Assembly (NCBI RefSeq): GCF_900240335.1
Contig: NZ_LT964979.1
Coordinates: 2,170,001 to 2,234,000, forward strand
DNA from: Flavimobilis massiliensis
GTDB taxonomy: Bacteria; Actinomycetota; Actinomycetes; Actinomycetales; Cellulomonadaceae
DNA length: 64,000 bases
Direction of reading: 5' to 3'
Shown: in pieces, positions 41,108 through 48,800 of the stretch
Position numbering within the stretch: the first letter of the stretch is position 1
How the letters are laid out: the number at the start of each line of letters is the position of its first letter
The notes under the pieces: model-generated
What the model was told of the DNA's origin: nothing
Seen by the model: the letters and a program-made list of their open reading frames with translations, nothing else
Databases searched by the model: none
Made by a program: the position numbers and the translations under genes

Positions 41108-41967
41108 GCGACACCCTCGTGCCCCGCCTGCCCCTCGGAGACGTCGCCGCTGATGCCGTCGACCTCATCACGAAGTCCGGCAAGGAGTTCTTCGCGGCCA
41201 TCAAGACCGGCTTCCTTGCCGTCTACGACCCGCTCGAGCTCGTGCTCACGACCCCGCCCGCGTGGGTCGTCATCCTGCTCGTCGCCGCGCTCGCATGGTG
41301 GGTCAAGGGTTGGCGCCTCGGCATCGGCTCCGCGCTCGGCCTCGTGCTTGTCGCCGCGATGGGCCAGTGGGACAACGCGATGATCACACTCGCGCTCGTG
41401 CTCCTCGCGAGCGCCGTCGCGATCGTCCTCGCCCTGCCGCTCGGTATCTGGGCCGCGCGTTCCGACCGCGTCTCCTCCGTCGTGCGGCCCGTCCTCGACC
41501 TCATGCAGACGATGCCAGCGTTCGTCTACCTCATCCCCACTGTCGTCGTCTTCCTCACGGGCGTCGTCCCCGGGCTCGTCGCGACGATCATCTTTGCGCT
41601 CGCCCCAGGCGTGCGCTTCACCGAGCTCGGCATCCGCCAGGTCGACCCCGAGGTCGTCGAGGCCGGCCACGCGTTCGGCGCGACCGAGGGACGCATTCTC
41701 CGGCAGATCCAGCTGCCGCTCGCGCTCCCGACGATCATGGCCGGCGTCAACCAGGTCATCATGTTGTCCCTGTCGATGGTCGTCATTGCGGGACTCACCG
41801 GCGCCCCCGGCCTCGGCCGTGACGTCGTCGCGTCACTCACGCGCGTCAACGTCTCCCTCGGCGTCGAGGCGGGCCTGTCCGTTGTCATCCTCGCGATGAT
41901 CCTCGACCGCGTCACGGCCGCCCTCGCCGACCGCGCGCCCGTCGCCAAGGCCCTCGCGCGCATCTGA
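41104..41967 (+). CDS. opuAB: Glycine betaine ABC importer permease
   Basis: This 287-residue permease has about six helices and the BPD EAA-like loop ELGIRQVDPEVVEAGHAFGATEGRILRQIQLP. The N-terminus lies before the first helix (GDVAADAVDLITKSGKEFFAAI). It matches the ProW/OpuAB family in size. ATGA overlap couples it to the ATPase. Confidence 0.95.
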   Translation: MSDTLVPRLPLGDVAADAVDLITKSGKEFFAAIKTGFLAVYDPLELVLTTPPAWVVILLVAALAWWVKGWRLGIGSALGLVLVAAMGQWDNAMITLALVLLASAVAIVLALPLGIWAARSDRVSSVVRPVLDLMQTMPAFVYLIPTVVVFLTGVVPGLVATIIFALAPGVRFTELGIRQVDPEVVEAGHAFGATEGRILRQIQLPLALPTIMAGVNQVIMLSLSMVVIAGLTGAPGLGRDVVASLTRVNVSLGVEAGLSVVILAMILDRVTAALADRAPVAKALARI

Positions 41968-42037
41968 CGCGCCCCCTCGCTGAACCTCTGTCCACCACAC
42001 CGAACCTGGGCGCCACCGGCGCCCACGAGAGGAACGC

Positions 42038-42967
42038 ATGACTCGCACGTCCCGCACCACCCGTCCCGTTCTTGCCGCGCTCGCGGCGCTCAGCCTCGGC
42101 CTCACGCTCAGCGCGTGCGCGTCCGACGACACCGACGCCCCGAGTTCGGCGGGTACGACGCCCGGCAAGAACGTGAGCATCGGCATCCACTCCGGGTGGG
42201 ACGAGGGCATCGCCGTCTCCCACCTCGTCAAGGTCATGCTCGAGGACGACGGCTACACGGTGACGACCGAGACCGCAGACCCGGGCGTCGTCTACACGGG
42301 CCTTGCCGGCGGCGGCTACGACCTCAACTTCGACATGTGGCTGCCCGTCACGCACGGTGACTACCTCAAGCAGTACGGCGACAACCTCGAGCAGCTCGGC
42401 GTCTGGTACGACGACGCTCGCCTGACGATCGCAGTCAATGAGGACGCCCCCATCACGTCGCTCGACGAGCTTGCGGGTGCGGCCGACGCGTTCGACGGCC
42501 GCCTCGTCGGAATCGAGGCCGGGGCGGGCCTCACGCGCATCACGCAGGACGAGGCGATCCCCGCGTACGGGCTCGAGAAGATGGAGTTCATCATCTCTTC
42601 GACGCCCGCGATGCTCGCAGAGCTCAAGAGCCGGACGACGGACGGCGAGAACGTCGTCGTCACGCTGTGGCGTCCGCACTGGGCGTATGACGAGTTCCCC
42701 ATCCGTGACCTTGAGGACCCGAAGGGGGTCATGGGTGAGGCCGAGGAGATCCACACGGTGGGCCGCAAGGGCTTTGCTGCGGACCAGCCGGAGGTTGCCG
42801 CACTCGTCAAGGCGCTCGAGCTGACCGACGAGCAGCTGACGTCGCTCGAGAACATCATGTTCAACGACGACGCGGGCAAGGACCCGGACGCGTCGGTCCG
42901 TACGTGGCTTGAGGCGAACCCGACGTTCGTCGACGACCTCAAGACGAAGGCGGGCCTCGCCTCCTGA
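42038..42967 (+). CDS. opuAC: Glycine betaine-binding lipoprotein
   Basis: This 309-residue protein has a signal peptide with lipobox LTLSAC (Cys near residue 27), then an OpuAC-type type II periplasmic-binding fold: GYDLNFDMWLPVTHGDYLK (ligand-cage Trp/Tyr region), LDELAGAADAFDGRLVGIEAG and VVVTLWRPHWAYDEF. It captures betaine outside the membrane and hands it to OpuAB. Palindromes C1 and C2 follow its stop. Confidence 0.95.
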   Translation: MTRTSRTTRPVLAALAALSLGLTLSACASDDTDAPSSAGTTPGKNVSIGIHSGWDEGIAVSHLVKVMLEDDGYTVTTETADPGVVYTGLAGGGYDLNFDMWLPVTHGDYLKQYGDNLEQLGVWYDDARLTIAVNEDAPITSLDELAGAADAFDGRLVGIEAGAGLTRITQDEAIPAYGLEKMEFIISSTPAMLAELKSRTTDGENVVVTLWRPHWAYDEFPIRDLEDPKGVMGEAEEIHTVGRKGFAADQPEVAALVKALELTDEQLTSLENIMFNDDAGKDPDASVRTWLEANPTFVDDLKTKAGLAS

Positions 42968-43021
42968 CCCGCTGAGCGACCCTCTGCCGGTCCTGCCCTC
43001 CACGGCTGACCCGCAGTGTTC

Positions 43022-43064
43022 CGATAGCCGATCCGTGCACGTGAGTCGTACGGATCGGCTATCG
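43022..43064. repeat. Palindromic element, family C, copy 1
   Basis: 43-nt element with arms CGATAGCCGATCCGT and the exact complement ACGGATCGGCTATCG around a 13-nt loop. It is 55 bp after the opuAC stop and pairs with copy 2 at exact 72-bp spacing. Confidence 0.93.
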
Positions 43065-43093
43065 CGCATTCTGCGTGACGGAGCCCGGTCGTT

Positions 43094-43136
43094 CGATAGC
43101 GGATCCGTGCACCATGCGTGTGCGGATCCGCTATCG
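43094..43136. repeat. Palindromic element, family C, copy 2
   Basis: 43-nt element with CGATAGCGGATCCG / CGGATCCGCTATCG arms. Compared with copy 1, the eighth arm base pair is switched from C-G to G-C, a compensatory change. The 29-nt spacer from copy 1 contains a CGCA/TGCG mini-dyad. Confidence 0.93.
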
Positions 43137-43177
43137 AGCGCCGTCGCGTCACGCGGCGACGCCTAGGATCGTGAGTC

Positions 43178-43862
43178 GTGACCTCCGCCGCCCTCCCGTC
43201 GGCCCCATCCGTCGGCGCGGTGCGCCTCGCGCTCCTGGTGCACATCGGGCTCTTCGGTGTCGTCGGCTCCGAGTGGCTTGCCCGCCTTCCGTCCGCGCAC
43301 CCTCCTGCTCGGCCTCGTCCTCCTCGCGTCCTCGCTGTCCGAGGGGTCCGCGGGAACGTGGCTGTCGATCGCGGTGACCGACGGGTTCGCGACCCGCGAG
43401 GCGATCGGTGCGGTCGCCTACGGCACGTTCGTCGCGTCGATGACCGTCGTGCGTTTCCTCGGGACGGGCCTCGTCGACCGCTTGGGGCGCGTGACGGTCG
43501 TCCGCGCGTCGGGCGTCTCCGCGTTCGTCGGTCTCGCGGTATTTGCGCTCGCGCCGAGCCTTGCGACGGCGTGGATCGGCATCGTCCTGTGGGGCGTGGG
43601 TGCGGCGCTCGTCAACCCCGTGACGATCGCGGCGGCGTCCGACGAGCCGCTGCACGCGGCTGCGCGCGTCTCCGTCGTCACGTCGTTCTCGACGATCGCG
43701 ATGCTCACCGCGCCGCCCGTGCTGGGGGCGCTCGTCGACGGGCTCGGGGCGCGGCACGCGCTCGGGCTCATCACGCTCGCGACGGTTCTGTCGATGTCGC
43801 TCGCGGGCCAGCTCCGGCCGCGGGCACCGGGCGCTCCCTCGTCCGACGGCCTCGCTCGATAG
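43178..43862 (+). pseudogene. MFS transporter remnant with internal deletion and frameshift
   Basis: The frame from GTG 43178 reads like the start of an MFS (about 40 residues, HIGLFGVVGSEWLARLPS) and then becomes nonsense. A second frame from about 43280 reads as the C-terminal half of an MFS protein (FRPRTLLLGLVLLASSLSEG to the end). Together they equal about 230 residues against the usual 400, missing the middle and out of frame at the join near 43285. The stop TAG at 43860-43862 is supplied by palindrome C3. This is a decayed gene, or a mis-assembly. Confidence 0.78.
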
Positions 43863-43899
43863 CCGATCCGTACGTGTCAGGTGTGCGGATCGGCTATCG
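43857..43899. repeat. Palindromic element, family C, copy 3
   Basis: 43-nt element between two convergent genes. Its two CTATCG/CGATAG ends provide the stop codon TAG of the MFS remnant (43860-43862, plus) and of hemL (43894-43896, minus). It is a single copy with no array partner. Confidence 0.93.
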
Positions 43900-45255
43900 A
43901 GCGGGCTTGGCCGCCGCGGCCGCCCGGGCCGCAGCGGGCAGAGCCTCGAGGATACGGCCGACGGCCTCCTCGTCGTGCGCTGCCGTGAGGAACCACGCCT
44001 CGAACACCGACGGCGGCAGCGCCACCCCGGCGTCGAGCATCGCGTGGAAGAACGGCGGGAACCGCCACCCCTCCTGCGCCTGCACCTGCGCGTAGGTGCG
44101 CGGACCTGCAGGAACGTCGGGCCTGAGAGCGTCGGGCACGGACGCGTCGGACGACGCCGTCGGCCACTCCCCGAACGCGACCGAGAACAGCGAGCCCGCA
44201 CGCTGCACCGAGTGCGCGACGCCCTCGGCGTCGAGCGCGGCCGACACCGCGTCGGACACGACGCGCGACACCCGGTCGACGTGCGCGTACACCGCGGCGT
44301 CCGCGAGCCGCAGCGTCGCGAGCCCCGCCGCGACCGCGACCGGGTTCCCCGACAGCGTGCCCGCCTGGTACACGGGCCCGAGGGGCGCGAGATGGTCCAT
44401 GACCGACGCTCGCCCGCCGACGGCCGCGACGGGCATGCCGCCACCGATGACCTTGCCGAACGTCACGAGGTCAGGCTCCCAGCCCTCGCGCCGCCCCTCG
44501 AGACCCCACCATCCGGCTCCCGAGACGCGGAAGCCCGTGAGCACCTCGTCGAGCACGAGCAGCGCCCCGTGCTGCGAGCACAGACGCCGCAGCGCCGCGT
44601 TGTACCCGGGCGCAGGCTCGACGACGCCCATGTTCGCGGGCGCCGCCTCGACGATGACCGCCGCGACCCGCCCCGGGTGCGCGTCGAACGCCGCAGCCAC
44701 GGCCGCGACATCGTCGTACGAGACGACGATCGTCTCCGCCGCCGTCGCCTCCGTCACCCCCGCCGAGCCCGGCAGCGCCTGGTTCGCGACGCCCGAGCCC
44801 GCCTGCGCGAGCAGCGCGTCGAGGTGCCCGTGGTAGCAGCCCGCCATCTTGATGACGAGCGGCCGGCCCGTGACGCCGCGCGCGAGGCGCACGGCCGTCA
44901 TCGTCGCCTCGGTGCCCGTCGAGACGAGCCGCAGCTTCTCGACGAACGGCACGCGCGCGATGACCGCGTCGGCGAGCTCGGCCTCCGCGACCGTCGGCGC
45001 CCCGAACGACAGGCCGCGCGCCGCCGCCTCCTGAACCGCCGCGACAACCTCGGGATGTGCGTGCCCGAGCAGCGCCGGACCCCACGATGCGACGAGGTCG
45101 ACGCGCTCGATGCCGTCAGCGTCCGTGACGTACGCGCCGCGCGCCGAGCGCAGCATGCGTGGCGTCCCCCCGACGGACCCAAACGCCCGCACGGGCGAGG
45201 ACACCCCGCCCGGCAGAACCCGCCGCGCGTGCTCGAAGTCGGTCTCGTTGCTCAC
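43894..45255 (-). CDS. hemL: Glutamate-1-semialdehyde 2,1-aminomutase
   Basis: This 453-residue PLP enzyme converts glutamate-1-semialdehyde to 5-aminolevulinate, step two of the C5 pathway. It has LPGGVSSPVRAFGSVGG near the start, the gating region STGTEATMTAVRLARG, and the PLP Lys in VTFGKVIGGGMP. GTG start 45255 overlaps the hemB stop, so the two are coupled. Its stop lies inside palindrome C3 (KPAR then TAG). Family length is about 430; the small excess is an Ala-rich C-terminus. Confidence 0.96.
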   Translation of the reverse strand: MSNETDFEHARRVLPGGVSSPVRAFGSVGGTPRMLRSARGAYVTDADGIERVDLVASWGPALLGHAHPEVVAAVQEAAARGLSFGAPTVAEAELADAVIARVPFVEKLRLVSTGTEATMTAVRLARGVTGRPLVIKMAGCYHGHLDALLAQAGSGVANQALPGSAGVTEATAAETIVVSYDDVAAVAAAFDAHPGRVAAVIVEAAPANMGVVEPAPGYNAALRRLCSQHGALLVLDEVLTGFRVSGAGWWGLEGRREGWEPDLVTFGKVIGGGMPVAAVGGRASVMDHLAPLGPVYQAGTLSGNPVAVAAGLATLRLADAAVYAHVDRVSRVVSDAVSAALDAEGVAHSVQRAGSLFSVAFGEWPTASSDASVPDALRPDVPAGPRTYAQVQAQEGWRFPPFFHAMLDAGVALPPSVFEAWFLTAAHDEEAVGRILEALPAAARAAAAAKPAR

Positions 45256-46256
45256 AGCAGCTCCCTCACCTGCGGGTTCTCGACCGCTTCGAGAGCCCAG
45301 TACGTCGCGATGATGTCCGCGCCCGCACGCTTGATTGACGTGAGCGACTCGGCGATCGTCCGCTCGCGGTCGATCCAGCCGATCGCCGCGGCGGCCTCGA
45401 CCATCGCGAGCTCGCCCGACACCTGGTACGCCGCGACCGGCACGTCCGAGCCCGCTGCGACGTCCGCGAGGACGTCGAGGTAGAGGCTCGCAGGCTTCAC
45501 CATGACGATGTCCGCGCCCTCGACGACGTCGAGCGCAACCTCGCGCTGCGCCTCCCGACGGTTCGCGGGGTCCATCTGGTACGTCCGACGGTCGCCCGTG
45601 AGCGTCGACTCGACGGCGTCGCGGAACGGCCCGTAGAGCGCCGACGCGTACTTCGCGGCGTACGCGAGCACGGCCGTGTCGGTGAGCCCCGCGTCGTCGA
45701 GCGCCTCGCGCACCGCCTCGACCTGACCGTCCATCATCCCCGAGAGCGCGACGACGTCCGCGCCGCGCTCCGCCTGGAGCACGGCCATGCGCGCGTAGAG
45801 GTCGAGCGTCGCGTCGTTGTCGACGGTGCCGTCCGCGCGCAGGACACCGCAGTGACCGTGGTCCGTGAACTCGTCGAGGCACACGTCCGTCATGACGACG
45901 ACGGCGTCGCCCACCTCGGCCTTGACGGCGGCCGTCGCGACGTTGAGGATGCCGTCCGGGTCGGTCGCGCCCGAGCCGCCCGCGCCCCGTTCGGGGGGCC
46001 CGCCGAAGAGCAGGGGCCCGCCGAGACCCGCCTCGGCGACGCGCACGGCCTCGCGACGCAGCGAGTCGAGGGAGTGCTGGACGACGCCCGGCATCGACAT
46101 GATCGGCGCGGGCTCGGTGAGGCCCTCCTTGACGAACGCGGGCAGGACGAGCTCGCGTGCGTCGACGCGCGTCTCGCTCACGAGCGCGCGGAGCGCGGGT
46201 GTGCGGCGCAGGCGGCGGGGGCGGTAGGGGAGCGCGGGGCGGGCGTCGTGAGTCAC
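45252..46256 (-). CDS. hemB: Delta-aminolevulinic acid dehydratase (porphobilinogen synthase)
   Basis: This 334-residue aldolase condenses two 5-aminolevulinate molecules into porphobilinogen. It carries VMTDVCLDEFTDHGHCGV (metal/Cys region), YAAKYASALYGPFRDAV (Schiff-base Lys 1) and IVMVKPASLYLDVL (Schiff-base Lys 2). GTG start 46256 gives the expected N-terminus THDARPALPYRPRRLRR. It is 176 bp from the hemD stop; palindromes A8/A9 fill the gap. Stop overlaps the hemL GTG. Confidence 0.96.
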   Translation of the reverse strand: MTHDARPALPYRPRRLRRTPALRALVSETRVDARELVLPAFVKEGLTEPAPIMSMPGVVQHSLDSLRREAVRVAEAGLGGPLLFGGPPERGAGGSGATDPDGILNVATAAVKAEVGDAVVVMTDVCLDEFTDHGHCGVLRADGTVDNDATLDLYARMAVLQAERGADVVALSGMMDGQVEAVREALDDAGLTDTAVLAYAAKYASALYGPFRDAVESTLTGDRRTYQMDPANRREAQREVALDVVEGADIVMVKPASLYLDVLADVAAGSDVPVAAYQVSGELAMVEAAAAIGWIDRERTIAESLTSIKRAGADIIATYWALEAVENPQVRELL

Positions 46257-46329
46257 GGTTCTCTCCAAGGTCCGGGGTCCTTCATCTTCCCAGGTGGGCG
46301 CGGCGGAGGCCGCCCCACGCACGTACGTG

Positions 46330-46380
46330 CGACTCGTAGGTGCTGAGCACCGTTCGATGGTGCTGAGGGTCTACGAGTCG
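46330..46380. repeat. Palindromic element, family A, copy 8
   Basis: 51-nt element, tip CACCGTTCGATGGTG. In the array with copy 9 the start-to-start distance is 62 bp and the 11-nt spacer is GTTGCTTCTTG. It lies between hemD and hemB. Confidence 0.93.
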
Positions 46381-46391
46381 GTTGCTTCTTG

Positions 46392-46442
46392 CGACTGGTA
46401 GGTCTGGAGCACCGTTCGATGGTGCTGGAGGCCTACGAGTCG
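46392..46442. repeat. Palindromic element, family A, copy 9
   Basis: 51-nt element, tip CACCGTTCGATGGTG. Its GACTCGTAG end supplies the hemD stop TAG (46433-46435, minus). One foot change (CGACTGGTAGG) is present. Confidence 0.93.
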
Positions 46443-47820
46443 GGGGGTGGGGTGATCCGGCTGACCGCTGCGACGAGCGCGGGGACGTCGGGCGTCGTCG
46501 CCTCCGCCTCGACACGTAGCCCGAACGTGCGCGCGGTCGCCGTCGTGCGGGGGCCGATGCTCACGATCCGCCACGGCCGCGGGAGGGTCCCGGTGGCGAC
46601 GCCGTCGAGCGTCAGGGTCTCGTCGGCCGACGCAGTGCCCGCGAGCGTCGCCCAGGTCTCCGCGGTGCTCGACGACGTGAGGACGACGACGTCGACGTCG
46701 AGCGCTTCGTCGGGCAGGGACGTCGCCAGCTCGGTGACGTATGCGTCGGGCGCATCGACGATCCACCCGGCGTCGCGGAGCCCGTCGACGAGCTCGGGCC
46801 GTGCGATTGCGGACCGCGGCGCGAACGCCCGCACGGCCACGCTCGATAGCTGATCCGGACCAGTGTTTTGCACCGATCCGCTATCGAGCGCCCCGCCCCC
46901 GGGCGCTGAGTGGTCCGATAGCCGATCGGTGCGCGACCCGTGCACGGATCGGCTATCGACGTGCTGCCCGGTCGACAGCGCATCGTTCGATAGGGGATCG
47001 GGACGGGACTCGTGTCCGGATCCGCTATCGAGCGGAGCGTTCCGCACCTCCTGACGGATTGACGGGTTCCCCCCGTCCGACGGGGGGAACCCGTCAATCT
47101 GTCGGGGAAGGTGGGGGTCGTCAGGTCGAGACCCGACGAGCGCCGCGAGGAGGCCCGTCGCGGTCCGGTCCCACTCCGGGACGACGTCGACGTCGAGACC
47201 CGCCCGCCGGGCACGGCGCGCGGTCGACGGCCCGACGGCCGCGATCCGCGTCGTCGCCGGCACGATGATCGTCGGCGGGCCCGGTACGTCCACGCCGGAC
47301 GGGCGGTCCGCTGCGGACGTGCCGTGGCCGCCCGACGCCTCGGCGAGCGCGTTGACGGTGCCCGTGGACGTGCCGTGGCCGCCCGACGCCTCGGCGAGTG
47401 CGTCGATCGTGCGCTCGGACGTGAGGACGAGCCAGTCGTACTCGCCGGCTGCGAGCCTGCCCACACCCTCGTGCAGCGGTGCGGCGTCCACAGGCGGTCC
47501 GAACGTGATGAGTGGGACGACGACCGGCTCGAACCCCGCGTCGGCGAGTGCCGCTGCGAGCTCCCGCCCGGGCCGCCCACCCCGCGGCACGAGCACCCGC
47601 GCGTGACCCCTGCCCCCGCCCCGTCGAGCCCCCGCCGCACGTGCTCGCGCCTGCCGCCGTCGCGGCAGTACTCCGTCTCTCCCGCCCTGTCGCCGCGGAC
47701 GCCCCCGCCATAAGCCTCTACCGCGCCGTCGCCCTTGTCCGCCGTCGCGCCGCACTCCCTGCCCTCACCCGCCCACCCCCCCGCCGCCTCGCCGTCCACC
47801 GAGNGGGGGTGGGTGGTCAT
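46433..47820 (-). CDS. hemD: Uroporphyrinogen-III synthase, with palindrome-derived insertion
   Basis: HemD closes hydroxymethylbilane into uroporphyrinogen III. The frame 46433-47755 carries HemD motifs: RVLVPRGGRPGRELAAAL, YDWLVLTSERTIDALAE, RIAAVGPSTARRARRAG and RSAIARPELVDGLRDAGW. Between the two lobes about 85-90 extra residues are encoded by palindromes C4-C6 and B2 in frame. A 17-residue tandem duplication precedes them. The frame has 440 codons against about 260 usually. The N-terminus is uncertain: an ATG at 47820 overlaps the hemC stop but is out of frame with the core, across the n at 47804 and a G-run. The stop is inside palindrome A9. Confidence 0.8.
46844..46886. repeat. Palindromic element, family C, copy 4 (within hemD)
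   Basis: 43-nt element with CGATAGCTGATCC and GATCCGCTATCG ends, the most diverged C copy. First of three at 72-bp spacing inside hemD. The 29-nt spacer to copy 5 has an AGCGCCC/GGGCGCT dyad. Confidence 0.9.
46916..46958. repeat. Palindromic element, family C, copy 5 (within hemD)
   Basis: 43-nt element with CGATAGCCGATCGG and CGGATCGGCTATCG ends; exactly 72 bp from copies 4 and 6. Encodes the DSRSVHGSRTDRLSD peptide of hemD. Confidence 0.92.
46988..47030. repeat. Palindromic element, family C, copy 6 (within hemD)
   Basis: 43-nt element with CGATAGGGGATC and GGATCCGCTATCG ends. Encodes the DSGSGHESRPDPLSN peptide of hemD. Separated by 19 bp from B2. Confidence 0.92.
47050..47106. repeat. 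Palindromic element, family B, copy 2 (within hemD)
   Basis: 57-nt element sharing the outer GACGGATTGACGGGT with copy 1 but with a different inner arm (TTCCCCCCG). Arms 47053-47075 and 47081-47103 differ at a single pair. Tip CCGTCCGACGG is close to the A/B tip. Confidence 0.9.
47315..47398. repeat. 51-bp period tandem duplication in hemD
   Basis: A 33-bp identical segment (start 47315 and 47366) repeats at a 51-bp period, encoding ALAEASGGHGTS twice on the minus strand. It adds 17 residues in frame between the HemD lobe-1 motifs. Confidence 0.9.
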
Positions 47821-48800
47821 CGGAGGGGGGCGATGTCGGCGGCGCCCATCTCGAGGACGATCTCGGCGAGGTTGATGCCGAGCGACGCGGCACTCTCGAC
47901 GGCGTCGGCCACGTCGTACGCCGAGCCCGCGACGATGGTGGGCCCGCTCGACGACGCCCCGTGCCGCAGCACGCGCGTCCCGTCGAGCGCTGCGACGACG
48001 ACCTCGAGGTCGATCCGCATCCGTGTGTCGGACACGGAGACGGACGCGAGCGCCCCGACGGGCGCCGCGCACCCGGCTTCGAGCCGTGCGAGGAGCGCGC
48101 GTTCGGCGGTCGCGGCGAGCCGCGACGGCGCGTGGTCGAGCGCGTCGAGCCCCGGCACGGCGGTGCCGGTCCGCGTCTCGACGCCGAGCACGCCCTGCCC
48201 GGGTGCGGGCAGCATGACGGACGGGTCGAGCACCTCGGTGACGAGCGCGCTCCGTCCGATGCGTGCGAGCCCTGCGGCTGCGAGGACGACGGCGTCGAGG
48301 TCGGCGTCCGGTCCGAGGGCGCGCGCGACGCGCGTGCCGACGTTCCCGCGAATGTCGACGACGTCGAGGTCGGGCCGCGCGGCGAGCAGCTGGGCGCGCC
48401 TGCGCGGCGAGCCTGTCCCGACGCGGGCCCCGCGCGGCAGCCCGGCGAGGGTGAGCCCGTCGCGGGCGACGAGCGCGTCGAACGGCGACTCGCGTGGCGG
48501 CATCGCGGCGATCGTGAGCCCGGGCGCGGGCGCGGTCGGCAGGTCCTTGAGCGAGTGCACGGCGACGTCGATCCGGCCGTCGAGCAGAGCGTCGCGCAGG
48601 GCCGCGACGAACACGCCCGTCCCGCCGAGCTGCGAGAGCGACGCGCGCGTCGTGTCGCCCTCGGTCGTCACGTGGACGGTCTCGAGCTCCACGGGTGTTC
48701 CGGCCGCGTCTGCGGCCGCGCCGAGCGCGTCGGTGACGTGCCCGGTCTGGGTGCGGGCAAGCTCGGAGGCGCGAGTTCCGACGCGGATGACGCTGCTCAT
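47817..48800 (-). CDS. hemC: Hydroxymethylbilane synthase (porphobilinogen deaminase)
   Basis: This 327-residue enzyme polymerises four porphobilinogens. It shows VGTRASELARTQT, HSLKDLPT, RRRAQLLAARPDLDVVDIRGN (substrate Arg) and the dipyrromethane-cofactor Cys in LEAGCAAPVGA (about 237-247). Start ATG 48800 overlaps the hemH stop; its stop TGA overlaps an ATG for hemD at 47820. Full length for the family. Confidence 0.97.
   Translation of the reverse strand: MSSVIRVGTRASELARTQTGHVTDALGAAADAAGTPVELETVHVTTEGDTTRASLSQLGGTGVFVAALRDALLDGRIDVAVHSLKDLPTAPAPGLTIAAMPPRESPFDALVARDGLTLAGLPRGARVGTGSPRRRAQLLAARPDLDVVDIRGNVGTRVARALGPDADLDAVVLAAAGLARIGRSALVTEVLDPSVMLPAPGQGVLGVETRTGTAVPGLDALDHAPSRLAATAERALLARLEAGCAAPVGALASVSVSDTRMRIDLEVVVAALDGTRVLRHGASSSGPTIVAGSAYDVADAVESAASLGINLAEIVLEMGAADIAPLR

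Noticed and set aside
43022..43136. Simple intrinsic terminators
   Set aside because: The hairpins lack U-tracts, occur in fixed-period arrays, and some lie inside hemD where termination would be harmful. A terminator role for some copies is still possible.
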